DNA from: Pseudomonadota bacterium
Lineage (GTDB): Bacteria; Myxococcota_A; UBA9160; PR03
DNA: 52,368 nucleotides
Direction of reading: 5' to 3'
NCBI GenBank assembly: GCA_003576805.1
Contig: QEVM01000025.1
Location: 1 to 52,368 of the forward strand
Positions within the stretch are counted from its first letter, which is position 1. The number at the start of each line of letters is the position of its first letter. The notes below the pieces were generated by a model. The model was not told the DNA's origin, made no database searches, and saw only the letters and a program-made list of their open reading frames with translations. Shown piece by piece: positions 44,279 to 52,171 of the stretch. Position numbers and translations under genes: made by a program.

Positions 44279-44982
44279 CGCGCGTTCCGACCGTCGGCAT
44301 CACGGTGAGCCTCGATCGCGGCAGGCGCATCCGCCCCGGCACCGAGTATCTCTACGTCGGCCGCGCCTATGCGCGCGCCGTCGCCGCGGCGGGCGCGCTG
44401 CCGCTGCTGGTGCCGCCCGACGCCGATCCCGCCGCCGCCGCGGCTCGCTGCGACGGCTTCGTCGTGACCGGCGGCGGCATGCTGCCGGTGTCGCTCGATG
44501 GTGTCGAAGCGCCCGCGTCGGTGGGCGCGCCGGAGTGGGCCGAGCGCATCGCGTGGGACCGGCGCCTGCTCGACGCGGCCGCGGCGGCGCGCCGTCCCGT
44601 GCTCGGCGTCTGCTACGGCATGCAGATCATGAACCTGCACGCGGGCGGCACGCTGCAGGTCGATCTCGCCGCCGCGACGCCGGGCGCGCTCGACCACGGC
44701 GGCAACGGCCGGCTGGTCGAGCACGACGTCGCGCTCCGCGAGGGCTCGCGTCTCTTCGCGCAGCTCGGCGCGCGCGCACGCGTCGCGTCGTCGCACCGGC
44801 AGGCGGTGGACCGCGTCGCGCCGGGCTTCGCGTGCACGGCCAGCGCGCCCGACGGCGTCGTCGAGGCGATCGAGCCGGCGGGCGGCGAAGCGCTGCTCGG
44901 CGTCGAGTGGCACCCCGAGTCCGACGCCACCGCGCCGGCGGTCTATGGTTGGCTCGTGCGCAGCATCGAGGAGAGAGCGTGA
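44275..44982 (+). CDS. Class I glutamine amidotransferase-like hydrolase (peptidase C26, PuuD type)
   Basis: 235-aa hydrolase with the triad Cys113 (LGVCYGMQIMN), His213 and Glu215 (GVEWHPESDAT). VGITVSLDRGRRIRPGTEYL is the usual start of gamma-glutamyl-GABA hydrolases, and SSHRQAVDRVAPGF is also typical. These enzymes cut gamma-glutamyl amide bonds. In this setting, between a murein carboxypeptidase, a penicillin-binding-fold hydrolase and Mpl, the gamma-D-glutamyl bond of murein peptides is an attractive candidate substrate; that is inference. GTG start and stop both overlap neighbours by four bases. Confidence 0.85.
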   Translation: MTRVPTVGITVSLDRGRRIRPGTEYLYVGRAYARAVAAAGALPLLVPPDADPAAAAARCDGFVVTGGGMLPVSLDGVEAPASVGAPEWAERIAWDRRLLDAAAAARRPVLGVCYGMQIMNLHAGGTLQVDLAAATPGALDHGGNGRLVEHDVALREGSRLFAQLGARARVASSHRQAVDRVAPGFACTASAPDGVVEAIEPAGGEALLGVEWHPESDATAPAVYGWLVRSIEERA

Positions 44983-46418
44983 ACGGCCCGCTGCCCGAGA
45001 AGCTCGCGCACGTGCACCTCGTCGCGATCGCCGGCACCGGCATGGGCGCGCTCGCCGGCCTGCTGCACGCGCGCGGCATCCGCGTGACGGGCTCGGACCG
45101 CGCGCTGTATCCGCCGATGAGCGACGCGCTCGCGCGCTGGGGCATTCCGGTCGCGCTCGGCTTCGACGCGAAGAACGTGCTGGAGCCGCGGCCCGACCTG
45201 GTGGTGATCGGCAACTCGGTGCGCGCCGACAATCCGGAGGCGCAGGCCGTCTTCGACGCGGGCATCGCGTACCGCTCGTTCCCCGACGCGCTCTACCAGC
45301 TCGCGATGGCGGGCCGCCACTCGGTGGTCGTCGCGGGCACGCACGGCAAGACGACGACGACGAGCCTGCTCGGCGCGCTGCTCGCGAACGCCGGCCGCGA
45401 CCCGTCCGTGCTGGTGGGCGGCGTCGCGCTCGACTTCGACGGGCCGTTCCGGGAAGGCGCGGGCCCGCACTTCGTCGTCGAGGGCGACGAGTACGACACC
45501 GCCTTCTTCGACAAGACGCCGAAGTTCTGGCACTACCACCCCGAGACGCTGCTGCTGACGTCGGTCGAGTTCGACCACGCCGACATCTACCGCGACCTCG
45601 ACCACGTGAAGGACGTCTTCCGCCAGCTCGTGCGCGGCGTGCCCGCGAGCGGCACGATCATCGCCGCGCTCGACGACGCGGACGTGTGCGACGTGCTGGA
45701 CGGCGCGCGCTGCAAGGTCGTCGGCTACGGCGTCGACGAGGGCGAGCACGGCTTCCGCGCGGTCGACCTCGTGCCCGGCCCCGAGGGCACGCGCTTCCGC
45801 GTCGTGCGCGACGAGCGCGACGTCGCGACGGCGCTCGTGCCGATGTACGGGCGCCACAACGTCGCCAACGCGGTGGGCGCGATCGCGACGGCGGTCGCGC
45901 TCGGCGTGCCGGTCGCGGACGCGGCCGCGGCGCTCGCCGGCTTCCGCGGCGTGCGGCGGCGCCAGGAGATCCGCGGCACCGAGCGCGGCGTCACCGTGCT
46001 CGACGACTTCGCGCACCATCCGACCGCGGTGCGCGAGACGATCGCGGCGATGCGCATGCGCTTCCCCGGCCGCCGCCTCGTCGCGGTGCTCGAGCCGCGC
46101 TCCAACACGAGCCGCCGCGCGCTCTTCCAGCGCGACTTCGCGGACGCGCTCGCCGGCGCCGATCGCGCGGTCGTCGCGATCGTGCCGCACGAGCCGATCT
46201 ACAGCGCGACCGGCGCCGTCACCGAATACCTCGACGCCGAGCGGCTCGCCGGCGAGCTGCGCGCCGGCGGCCACGACGCGATCGCGCTCGGCGACGTGCC
46301 CGCCATCGTCGAAGACCTCGCCGCGACGTCGCGCGAGGGCGACGTCGTGCTCGTCATGAGCAACGGCGACTTCGGCGGGCTGTGGGGGAAGCTGCTCGAG
46401 CGTCTGCGCGCTCAGTAG
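44979..46418 (+). CDS. mpl: UDP-MurNAc:L-Ala-gamma-D-Glu-meso-DAP ligase
   Basis: 479-aa Mur-ligase family enzyme that re-attaches recycled tripeptide to UDP-MurNAc in the cytoplasm. The N-terminal domain has HLVAIAGTGMGALAGLLHAR, the ATP loop is VAGTHGKTTTTSL (Lys124), and FVVEGDEYDTAFFDKTPKFW is characteristic of Mpl rather than MurC. The C-terminal domain has DDFAHHPTAVRETI and LEPRSNTSRR. Length is typical. GTG start overlaps the preceding hydrolase gene. It is the last gene of the dnaB-linked run; its stop overlaps a convergent gene by 7 bp. Confidence 0.94.
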   Translation: MNGPLPEKLAHVHLVAIAGTGMGALAGLLHARGIRVTGSDRALYPPMSDALARWGIPVALGFDAKNVLEPRPDLVVIGNSVRADNPEAQAVFDAGIAYRSFPDALYQLAMAGRHSVVVAGTHGKTTTTSLLGALLANAGRDPSVLVGGVALDFDGPFREGAGPHFVVEGDEYDTAFFDKTPKFWHYHPETLLLTSVEFDHADIYRDLDHVKDVFRQLVRGVPASGTIIAALDDADVCDVLDGARCKVVGYGVDEGEHGFRAVDLVPGPEGTRFRVVRDERDVATALVPMYGRHNVANAVGAIATAVALGVPVADAAAALAGFRGVRRRQEIRGTERGVTVLDDFAHHPTAVRETIAAMRMRFPGRRLVAVLEPRSNTSRRALFQRDFADALAGADRAVVAIVPHEPIYSATGAVTEYLDAERLAGELRAGGHDAIALGDVPAIVEDLAATSREGDVVLVMSNGDFGGLWGKLLERLRAQ

Positions 46419-47023
46419 GGCCGCGGCAGCGGCTCGAGCCGGATCCACAGGATCGCGTCGAACGGCAGCTTCTTGCCGGCCGCGGCCGCGTGCTTCGCGA
46501 GCGGCGCCAGCTCGTCCGTCTTGCCGACCTTGCCGACGAGCACCTTCTCGACCGAGCCGGCGCGCGCGCGCGCGCCGAAGCGCATGAACACCGGCTGCCA
46601 GGCCTGGAGCAGCTTGCGCGCGTCGATCATCGACGCGACGGCGGCGTTGTCGCCGCCGGAGAGGCCGCGCCCGCGATCGGCGTCCCACACCGGCGAGCGC
46701 AGCCCGGCCTCGGCGAGGCCCTTCGAGAGCCACGGGTGGTACGCGATGCGGCCGATCTCGAGCGTTGCGCGAGCGTCGGTCATGCGGCCGCCGGGATACT
46801 TCTCGAGCAGCAGCTCGGTGAGCGCGCGCGACGACTCGGCGAGCGGCACCGGGCAGGTCGCGCGCAGGCGCATCTCGCCGTCGCGGAGCTCGTGCGACGC
46901 CGTGCAACCCGCCTCGGGCGTCGTGGGCTGGGCGCGCGCGGCGAGCGGCGCGGCGGCGAGCGCGCAGCCGATCGCGCAGAGCCAGACGGAGCGGGCGGAG
47001 CGGAGCGAGCGGGCGCGCGGCAA
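46412..47023 (-). CDS. Exported protein of unknown function
   Basis: About 203-aa protein with a signal peptide (SARSVWLCAIGCALAAAPLA then ARAQ, cleavage about residue 30). The mature part contains LTELLLEKYPGGRMTDARAT, IAYHPWLSKGLAEAG and an ILWIRLEPLPRPY end. I recognise no family. The start is placed at TTG 47023, since GGAGG at 47029-47033 (minus strand) stands 5 nt upstream and the signal peptide follows directly; a longer GTG-started version to 47053 is possible. It faces mpl tail to tail with a 7-bp overlap. Confidence 0.6.
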   Translation of the reverse strand: MPRARSLRSARSVWLCAIGCALAAAPLAARAQPTTPEAGCTASHELRDGEMRLRATCPVPLAESSRALTELLLEKYPGGRMTDARATLEIGRIAYHPWLSKGLAEAGLRSPVWDADRGRGLSGGDNAAVASMIDARKLLQAWQPVFMRFGARARAGSVEKVLVGKVGKTDELAPLAKHAAAAGKKLPFDAILWIRLEPLPRPY

Positions 47024-47084
47024 GGAGTCCTCCACGGCGCCCGACGCTACCACGGGCTACCCGCAGCGAGCCGCGGGCGAGCAG

Positions 47085-47681
47085 TCACCCGGACTCGGCG
47101 GCGCCGAACTCCTCGACCTCGTAGCGCCACGCGCGCATCGTCGCGGGCCAGGCGCCGGCCGGCATGCCCGCCTTCCGCTGCAGCTCGCGCAGGAAGGCGC
47201 GCGCGTCCGGCAGCGACTCCCACACCGACGGCAGGAAGGTCGCGCGGCGCCGGCCGTCGTCGATCACGAGGCCGTCGACGCCCGGACGCAGCAGTCGCAG
47301 CAGCGCGGCCTCGCTCGCCGCGTCGATCGGCGCGAGCGGGAGCAGCACCGAGACGTGCAGATCGAGATCCGCGAGCTCGTGCTCCGCCAACGGATGGAAG
47401 CGCGGATCGCCGAAGGCCGCCGCGAAGGCGCGGTCCGCGACGCTCGCGACGAGCGCGCGCGTCGCCTCCAGCTCGCCGACGCAGCCGCGCAGCTCGCCGG
47501 CGCTGCGCAGCGTCACGAAGGTTGCGCGCGGCTCGCGCAGCGGCGGCGCGAACGACGCCGGGTCCACCGCGAGCGCGCGGCCGCTCGCGAGGCCGTGCTC
47601 GATCGAGGCGCGCGCGACGCGCAGCAACGTCCCGCGTTCCGCGGGCGCGAGCGTGCCGCCGCTCCGCTCAGGCGAACGCAT
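47085..47681 (-). CDS. amrA: AmmeMemoRadiSam system protein A (AMMECR1 domain)
   Basis: 198-aa AMMECR1-family protein. The hallmark LRGCVG hexapeptide appears as GELRGCVGELEATRAL at about residues 61-76; other family blocks are DPRFHPLAEHELADLDLHVS, DGLVIDDGRRRATFLPSVWE and LRELQRKAGMP, ending WRYEVEEF. Its activity is unknown in any organism; the human homologue is linked to disease. The gene is second in a leftward pair, its start overlapping the 3' end of the MEMO1 gene by 14 bp. Confidence 0.92.
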   Translation of the reverse strand: MRSPERSGGTLAPAERGTLLRVARASIEHGLASGRALAVDPASFAPPLREPRATFVTLRSAGELRGCVGELEATRALVASVADRAFAAAFGDPRFHPLAEHELADLDLHVSVLLPLAPIDAASEAALLRLLRPGVDGLVIDDGRRRATFLPSVWESLPDARAFLRELQRKAGMPAGAWPATMRAWRYEVEEFGAAESG

Positions 47682-48477
47682 ACGCCCCGTACCCGACGAC
47701 GCGGTCGCGCGGCCCCGCGGTGTCGCCCGAGCTGCGCAGGTCGAGCGTGCGGCAGCGCAGGCCGTGGCGCTTCGCGCCGACCAGCAGCCCGCGCACCGGC
47801 ACGCGGCCGCACGCGCTCTCCTCGTCGAGCCCGTCCGGGCGCAGCGCTTCGATCGCGGCCGTCGTGGCGCGGTCCAGCGAGTGCGCCGTCGCGTAGTCGT
47901 AGTAGTGCGAGAGATCGGAGCTGACGACGATCAGCGTCTCGTCGCCGCCCCAGGCGAGCTCGAGCACCTGCGCGACCTCGCCCGCGGTCGCGTCGCCCGC
48001 GACGAGCGGCAGCAGCGAGAAGTCGCCGAGCGTCTCCTGGAGGAACGGGAGCTGCACCTCGAGGCTGTGCTCGTCGGCGTGCGCGGCGTCGAGGACGCGC
48101 ACCTGCGGCAGCGCTTCGAGGAGCGCGGCGCCGGCGCGGTCGAGTCGCACGTCGCCGAGCGGCGTGCGCCACGCGCCCGCGCTCGAGAGCGCCAGCCCGC
48201 GCAGCGCGACGCGGTGCGACGGGCCGAGCAGCACGACGCGCCGCACCTGCTCGCGCAGCGGCAACAGCAGCGCGTACGCCGAGCCCGCGATCGAGCCCGA
48301 GTAGACGTAGCCCGCGTGCGGCACGATCAGCGCCTTCGGCGCCGCGGCCGCGCCGGCGCGCTCGCGCCGCTCCCGGCCTTCGTCGAGGCAGGCGCGCACC
48401 GTCCGCCGCAGGACGTCCGCGTCGTCCGGATAGAAGAGCCCCGCCACCGCGGGCTCGCGAATCGGGTGCGCCGTCAT
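47668..48477 (-). CDS. amrB: AmmeMemoRadiSam system protein B (MEMO1 family)
   Basis: 269-aa MEMO-like protein related to class III extradiol dioxygenases. It shows PAVAGLFYPDDADVLRRTVR, IVPHAGYVYSGSIAGSAYA, VLLGPSHRV, DEHSLEVQLPFLQ and VVSSDLSHYYDY, so the His residues of the putative metal site (PHAGY, GPSH, DEHS, SDLSH) are kept. Start ATG 48477 matches the family N-terminus. A weak ribosome-binding site precedes it. It is divergent from the radical-SAM gene across 84 bp. Reported roles of human MEMO1 include metal binding; the bacterial role is unknown. Confidence 0.92.
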   Translation of the reverse strand: MTAHPIREPAVAGLFYPDDADVLRRTVRACLDEGRERRERAGAAAAPKALIVPHAGYVYSGSIAGSAYALLLPLREQVRRVVLLGPSHRVALRGLALSSAGAWRTPLGDVRLDRAGAALLEALPQVRVLDAAHADEHSLEVQLPFLQETLGDFSLLPLVAGDATAGEVAQVLELAWGGDETLIVVSSDLSHYYDYATAHSLDRATTAAIEALRPDGLDEESACGRVPVRGLLVGAKRHGLRCRTLDLRSSGDTAGPRDRVVGYGAYAFA

Positions 48478-48524
48478 CCCAAGAGCGTCGGCGCGGAGCG
48501 GCGCGGCGCAAGCCCTGCGGCGAT

Positions 48525-48556
48525 TTGACTCGGCGCGCGGCGCGCACATCTAAGGT
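48525..48556 (+). promoter_or_regulatory. Possible promoter of the radical-SAM gene
   Basis: TTGACT (48525-48530) is followed by TAAGGT (48551-48556) after a 20-bp spacer, longer than ideal; ATCTAA with a 17-bp spacer is an alternative -10. The ATG at 48562 is only 5 nt after TAAGGT, which would leave almost no leader. The site lies in the divergent region with amrB. Confidence 0.35.
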
Positions 48557-48561
48557 GGGCC

Positions 48562-49686
48562 ATGGGCGGTCCCCACTTCCTCGACGTCCCCTCGCTCGGT
48601 CCGGTCGGCTCGGTCGTGTCCGGCCGTCACTTCACACACTGCTCCGACGGCCGCATCCGCTGCGACGTGTGCCCGCGCGAGTGTCGCCTCGCGGACGGGC
48701 AGCGCGGCCTGTGCTTCGTGCGCGCGCGCGCCGGCGACGAGATCGTGCTGACCACGTGGGGCCGCTCGAGCGGCTACTGCGTGGACCCGATCGAGAAGAA
48801 GCCGCTGAACCACTTCCTGCCGGGGACGCCGGTGCTCTCGTTCGGCACCGCCGGCTGCAACCTCACCTGCTCGTTCTGCCAGAACTGGGACATCAGCAAA
48901 TCGCGCGAGACCGACACGCTCGCCGACCGCGCGACGCCCGAGACGATCGCGCGCGCGGCCGAGTCGCTCGGCTGCCGCAGCGTCGCCTTCACCTACAACG
49001 ACCCGGTGATCTTCCTCGAGTACGCGGTGGACGCCGCGGCCGCCTGTCGCGAGCGCGGCATCAAGACCGTCGCGGTCACCGCGGGCTACGTGAAGCCGGA
49101 GGCGCGGCGCGAGCTGTTCGCGTCGATGGACGCCGCGAACGTCGATCTCAAGGGCTTCACCGAGCGCTTCTATCACAAGCTCTGCACCGGCCATCTCGAC
49201 CCGGTGCTCGACACGCTCCGCTACCTGAAGCACGAGACGTCGGTGTGGTTCGAGATCACGACGCTGCTGATCCCGGGCGAGAACGACTCGGAGGAGGAGC
49301 TGCACGCCGCGTCGGAGTGGGTCGCGGCCAACCTCGGCTCCGACGTGCCGTGGCACTTCAGCGCCTTCCATCCCGACTTCCGCATGCTCGACAAGCAGGC
49401 GACGCCGCCCGAGTCGCTCCAGCGCGCGCGCCGCATCGCGCGCAGCCACGGCATCCGCCACGTCTACACGGGCAACGTCCACGACCGCAACGGCCAGAGC
49501 ACCTTCTGCCACGGCTGCGGCGCGCGGCTCGTCGGTCGCGACTGGTACGTGCTCGACGAGTGGAACCTCGATGCGGAGGGCCGCTGCGCGAAGTGCCAGA
49601 CGCCGTGCGCGGGCGTCTTCGAAGCGAAGCCCGGCGCGTGGGGCGCGCGCCGCCTGCCAGTGCGCCTCGCCGACTTCGCCGCCTGA
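48562..49686 (+). CDS. amrS: AmmeMemoRadiSam system radical SAM enzyme
   Basis: 374-aa radical SAM protein related to pyruvate formate-lyase activases. The [4Fe-4S]/SAM site is C99-x3-C103-x2-C106 in GTAGCNLTCSFCQNW. An N-terminal Cys block (RCDVCPRECRLADGQRGLC) and a C-terminal Cys block (FCHGCG..., then CAKCQTPC) could bind a further cluster or zinc. PIEKKPLNHFLPGTPVLSFG is the family signature. With the divergent amrA and amrB it completes the conserved trio whose substrate is not known. Confidence 0.94.
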   Translation: MGGPHFLDVPSLGPVGSVVSGRHFTHCSDGRIRCDVCPRECRLADGQRGLCFVRARAGDEIVLTTWGRSSGYCVDPIEKKPLNHFLPGTPVLSFGTAGCNLTCSFCQNWDISKSRETDTLADRATPETIARAAESLGCRSVAFTYNDPVIFLEYAVDAAAACRERGIKTVAVTAGYVKPEARRELFASMDAANVDLKGFTERFYHKLCTGHLDPVLDTLRYLKHETSVWFEITTLLIPGENDSEEELHAASEWVAANLGSDVPWHFSAFHPDFRMLDKQATPPESLQRARRIARSHGIRHVYTGNVHDRNGQSTFCHGCGARLVGRDWYVLDEWNLDAEGRCAKCQTPCAGVFEAKPGAWGARRLPVRLADFAA

Positions 49687-49733
49687 TCCGCGCGCGCGCA
49701 TGCGCGCCGCGTCCCGGGCTACGCTGCGCGGCC

Positions 49734-50990
49734 ATGTCCGGCCGCCGCCTCGCCGCACTCGCGCTCGCCTGCGTGCTCGCGCTCGCCGCGCGCGTCGCGC
49801 CGGCGTCCGAGCCCACCGTCCTCCTGATCTCCTTCGACGGCACGCCGCCCGCGGCCGCGGCGGAGCTGGCCACCTTCCAGCGCATCGCACGCGACGGCGC
49901 GTGGGCCGACGCGCTGGTGCCCGCCTTCCCGTCGAACACGTTCCCGAACCACGTGACGTTCGTGACCGGCGTCGCGCCCGACCGACACGGCATCGTGAAC
50001 AACGTCTTCCGCGATCCCGCGCGCGGCCGCTTCGACTACGCCGCGGACCCGGCGTGGCTCGAGTCCGAGCCGCTCTGGTCGATCGCGGCGCGCGCCGGCG
50101 TCGTGTCGGCCGCGTATCACTGGGTGGGCTCGGAGGGCGTCTGGACGAGCGGGCTCGGGCCGCGCCACTGGGAGCCCTTCGACGCCGCGGTGCCCGAGGC
50201 GCGCAAGGTCGAACGGATCCTCGCGTGGCTCGATCTCGCCGATCCCGCCGAGCGGCCGCGCCTCGTCACGGCGTGGTTCCACGGCGCCGACGGCGCGGCG
50301 CACCGCATGGGACCCGACGCGCCCGCGGTGGCCGCGTCGCTCGCGCGCCAGGACGCCGACCTCGCGGCGCTGCTGAGTGGACTCGAACAGCGCGGCCTCC
50401 TCGCGACGACGACGCTCGTCGTCGTCTCGGATCACGGCATGGCGCGCGTGCGCAGCACGGTCGATCTCGGCGAGGTGCTCGGCGACGCGAACGCCGACGC
50501 CGAGGTGCTCGGCGGCGGCGGCTTCGCGACCGTGGCGCTGCACGGCGAGCGCGACCGCGATGCGCGTGCCGCGCGCGCCGTCGCCGCGGCGCGCGCGCTG
50601 GGGCTCGAAGCGTGGCGGCGCGGCGAAGGCCCGCCCGCGTACGCGAGCGCGAACGCGCGCTTCGGCGACGTGGTCGTCGTCGCGCCGCTCGGCGTGCAGA
50701 TCAGCTCGCGCACGTACGCGGAGCGGCTGCTCGGGCGCATCGGCGTCGGCGCGCCCGAGATGCGCGGCGTGCACGGCCATCGCCCGGAGCTGCCCGAGAT
50801 GGCGGGCCTGTTCGCGGCGATCGGGCGCGGCGTCGCGCCCGGCGCGCGCGTCGGCACGGTGCGCGCCGCCGACGTAGCGCCTACCGTTCTCGCGCTCCTC
50901 GGGATCCCGATCCCGGCGCACATGGAGGGACGGCCCATTCCGCTCGACGCCGCACCGCAAAGCGACGCGCGCTCCCCGAGCGCACCGTGA
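49734..50990 (+). CDS. Exported nucleotide pyrophosphatase/phosphodiesterase-like hydrolase
   Basis: 418-aa alkaline-phosphatase superfamily protein of the NPP type. A signal peptide (residues 1-24, ending ARVAPASE) directs it to the periplasm. The metal-binding start is LLISFDGTPP; the nucleophile Thr69 is in PSNTFPNHVTFVTG; later metal ligands are in WFHGADGAAHRMGP and VVSDHGMARVR, with a final His in GVHGHRPE. NPPs hydrolyse phosphodiester or pyrophosphate bonds in nucleotides or lipids; the exact substrate is open. A TACGCT element ends 8 nt before the ATG. The stop overlaps the next gene by GTGA. Confidence 0.87.
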   Translation: MSGRRLAALALACVLALAARVAPASEPTVLLISFDGTPPAAAAELATFQRIARDGAWADALVPAFPSNTFPNHVTFVTGVAPDRHGIVNNVFRDPARGRFDYAADPAWLESEPLWSIAARAGVVSAAYHWVGSEGVWTSGLGPRHWEPFDAAVPEARKVERILAWLDLADPAERPRLVTAWFHGADGAAHRMGPDAPAVAASLARQDADLAALLSGLEQRGLLATTTLVVVSDHGMARVRSTVDLGEVLGDANADAEVLGGGGFATVALHGERDRDARAARAVAAARALGLEAWRRGEGPPAYASANARFGDVVVVAPLGVQISSRTYAERLLGRIGVGAPEMRGVHGHRPELPEMAGLFAAIGRGVAPGARVGTVRAADVAPTVLALLGIPIPAHMEGRPIPLDAAPQSDARSPSAP

Positions 50991-51715
50991 CGCGCGCCTC
51001 GCTGCGAGGCGCGTTCGTCGCTGCGCTGCTCGCGGTCGTGACGGGCGTCGCCGGCGTCGCCGCCGCGAAGCCCGAGGAGAAGCAGGCGCCGGCCGCGAAG
51101 GAAGCCGCGGCCCCCGACACCTGGTACGCGCAGCGCGTCACGCACGGCGACGCGCCCGTCGCGGTCGAGCACTTCTGGTCGAAGGGCCGGAAGCTGCGCG
51201 CCGAGATGGTGGTGCAGGGCATGCCCGTGCTGACGCTCGTGAACGGCGACCGCTACACGATCATCGACGCGACGAACCTCGTCGGCGTCGCGATCCGCCG
51301 CGCGCCCGAGGCGGTCGCGGCCGACGCCAAGCAGCCGAAGGAGCGCCCGTTCGGCCGCGAGGGCGACGACCTGCTGAAGCTCGGCGGCGAGCTGGTGCGC
51401 AGCGATCACCACGGCGGCCAGCCGTGCCGCGTACTGCGCCACACCGACGACCGCGGCCGGCGCGAGGTGTGGGTCACCGACGACAAGCGCAAGCTGCCGC
51501 TCAAGCTCGAGTTCTTCGCGCGCGAGAGCGGCACGCACACCATCAGCGACTACATCGACTGGCTCTCCGGCATGGAGCTGCCCGACGCCTTCTTCGAGCC
51601 CGACCCGCGCGTCCAGCTCGAGGCGATCGAGTACGCCGACTACGTGAAGCGCTCGGGCGAGGGGCCGGTCGGGCCGGCGCCGGTGCTGTTCAGTCCGCTC
51701 CTGCACGGCAAGTAG
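50987..51715 (+). CDS. Exported protein, possibly LolA/LppX-like fold
   Basis: 242-aa protein with a signal peptide (LRGAFVAALLAVVTGVAGVA, cleavage about 25-27) and an Ala/Pro/Lys linker. The mature part alternates beta-strand-like segments (KLRAEMVVQGMPVLTLVNGD, RYTIIDATNLVGVAI, PCRVLRHTD, REVWVTDDKRKLPLKLEFFA). Text of the type measured metal/lipid carriers show, such as VWVTDDKRKLPLKLEF, recalls outer-membrane lipoprotein-sorting proteins that hold lipids in a half barrel. That is a fold-level guess. It is coupled to the NPP-like gene by GTGA, so lipid processing in the periplasm is one possible shared theme. Confidence 0.55.
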   Translation: MTRASLRGAFVAALLAVVTGVAGVAAAKPEEKQAPAAKEAAAPDTWYAQRVTHGDAPVAVEHFWSKGRKLRAEMVVQGMPVLTLVNGDRYTIIDATNLVGVAIRRAPEAVAADAKQPKERPFGREGDDLLKLGGELVRSDHHGGQPCRVLRHTDDRGRREVWVTDDKRKLPLKLEFFARESGTHTISDYIDWLSGMELPDAFFEPDPRVQLEAIEYADYVKRSGEGPVGPAPVLFSPLLHGK

Positions 51716-51736
51716 CCCGGCGCCGCGGAGGCACGC

Positions 51737-52171
51737 ATGGAGCCGCGAGTCACGCTCGAAGAGCTGCGCGAGGTGTTCCTCTCCGCGGAGGAGTCGCAGG
51801 CCGCGCGCTTCGTCGCGATCGCCGTGAGCCTCGCGCTCGCCGGCGTGATCCTGTGGCTCGTGCGGCGCCGCGCGCTGCGCGAGGAGTACACGCCGATCTG
51901 GCTCGCGGTCGCCGCGGGCCTGCTCGCCGTCTCGCTCCGCTTCGACTGGCTGAAGGCGCTGACGCGCGCGATCGGCGCGTGGACGCCGAGCTCCACGCTC
52001 TTCTTCCTCGGCGAAGTCTTCCTCGTCGCCATCTGCCTCAACTTCGCGGTGCGCCTCTCGCGCGCGAGCGTGCAGCTCAAGAACCTCGGCCAGGAGGTGG
52101 CGATCCTGAACGCGCGCATCGACGCGCTCACCGCCGCCGACGCGCCACCCGGAGAGCAGCGCTCTTCGTGA
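51737..52171 (+). CDS. DUF2304 family membrane protein
   Basis: 144-aa membrane protein with three hydrophobic segments (AIAVSLALAGVILWLV, IWLAVAAGLLAVSL, LFFLGEVFLVAICLNFAV) and a C-terminal coiled segment, LSRASVQLKNLGQEVAILNA. RRRALREEYTPIWLAVAAGL is the recognisable DUF2304 block. Members often accompany glycosyltransferases and polysaccharide-assembly genes, which fits the DUF2142-like gene overlapping its end. Function is not established. A GGAGGCACGC leader precedes the ATG. Confidence 0.8.
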   Translation: MEPRVTLEELREVFLSAEESQAARFVAIAVSLALAGVILWLVRRRALREEYTPIWLAVAAGLLAVSLRFDWLKALTRAIGAWTPSSTLFFLGEVFLVAICLNFAVRLSRASVQLKNLGQEVAILNARIDALTAADAPPGEQRSS

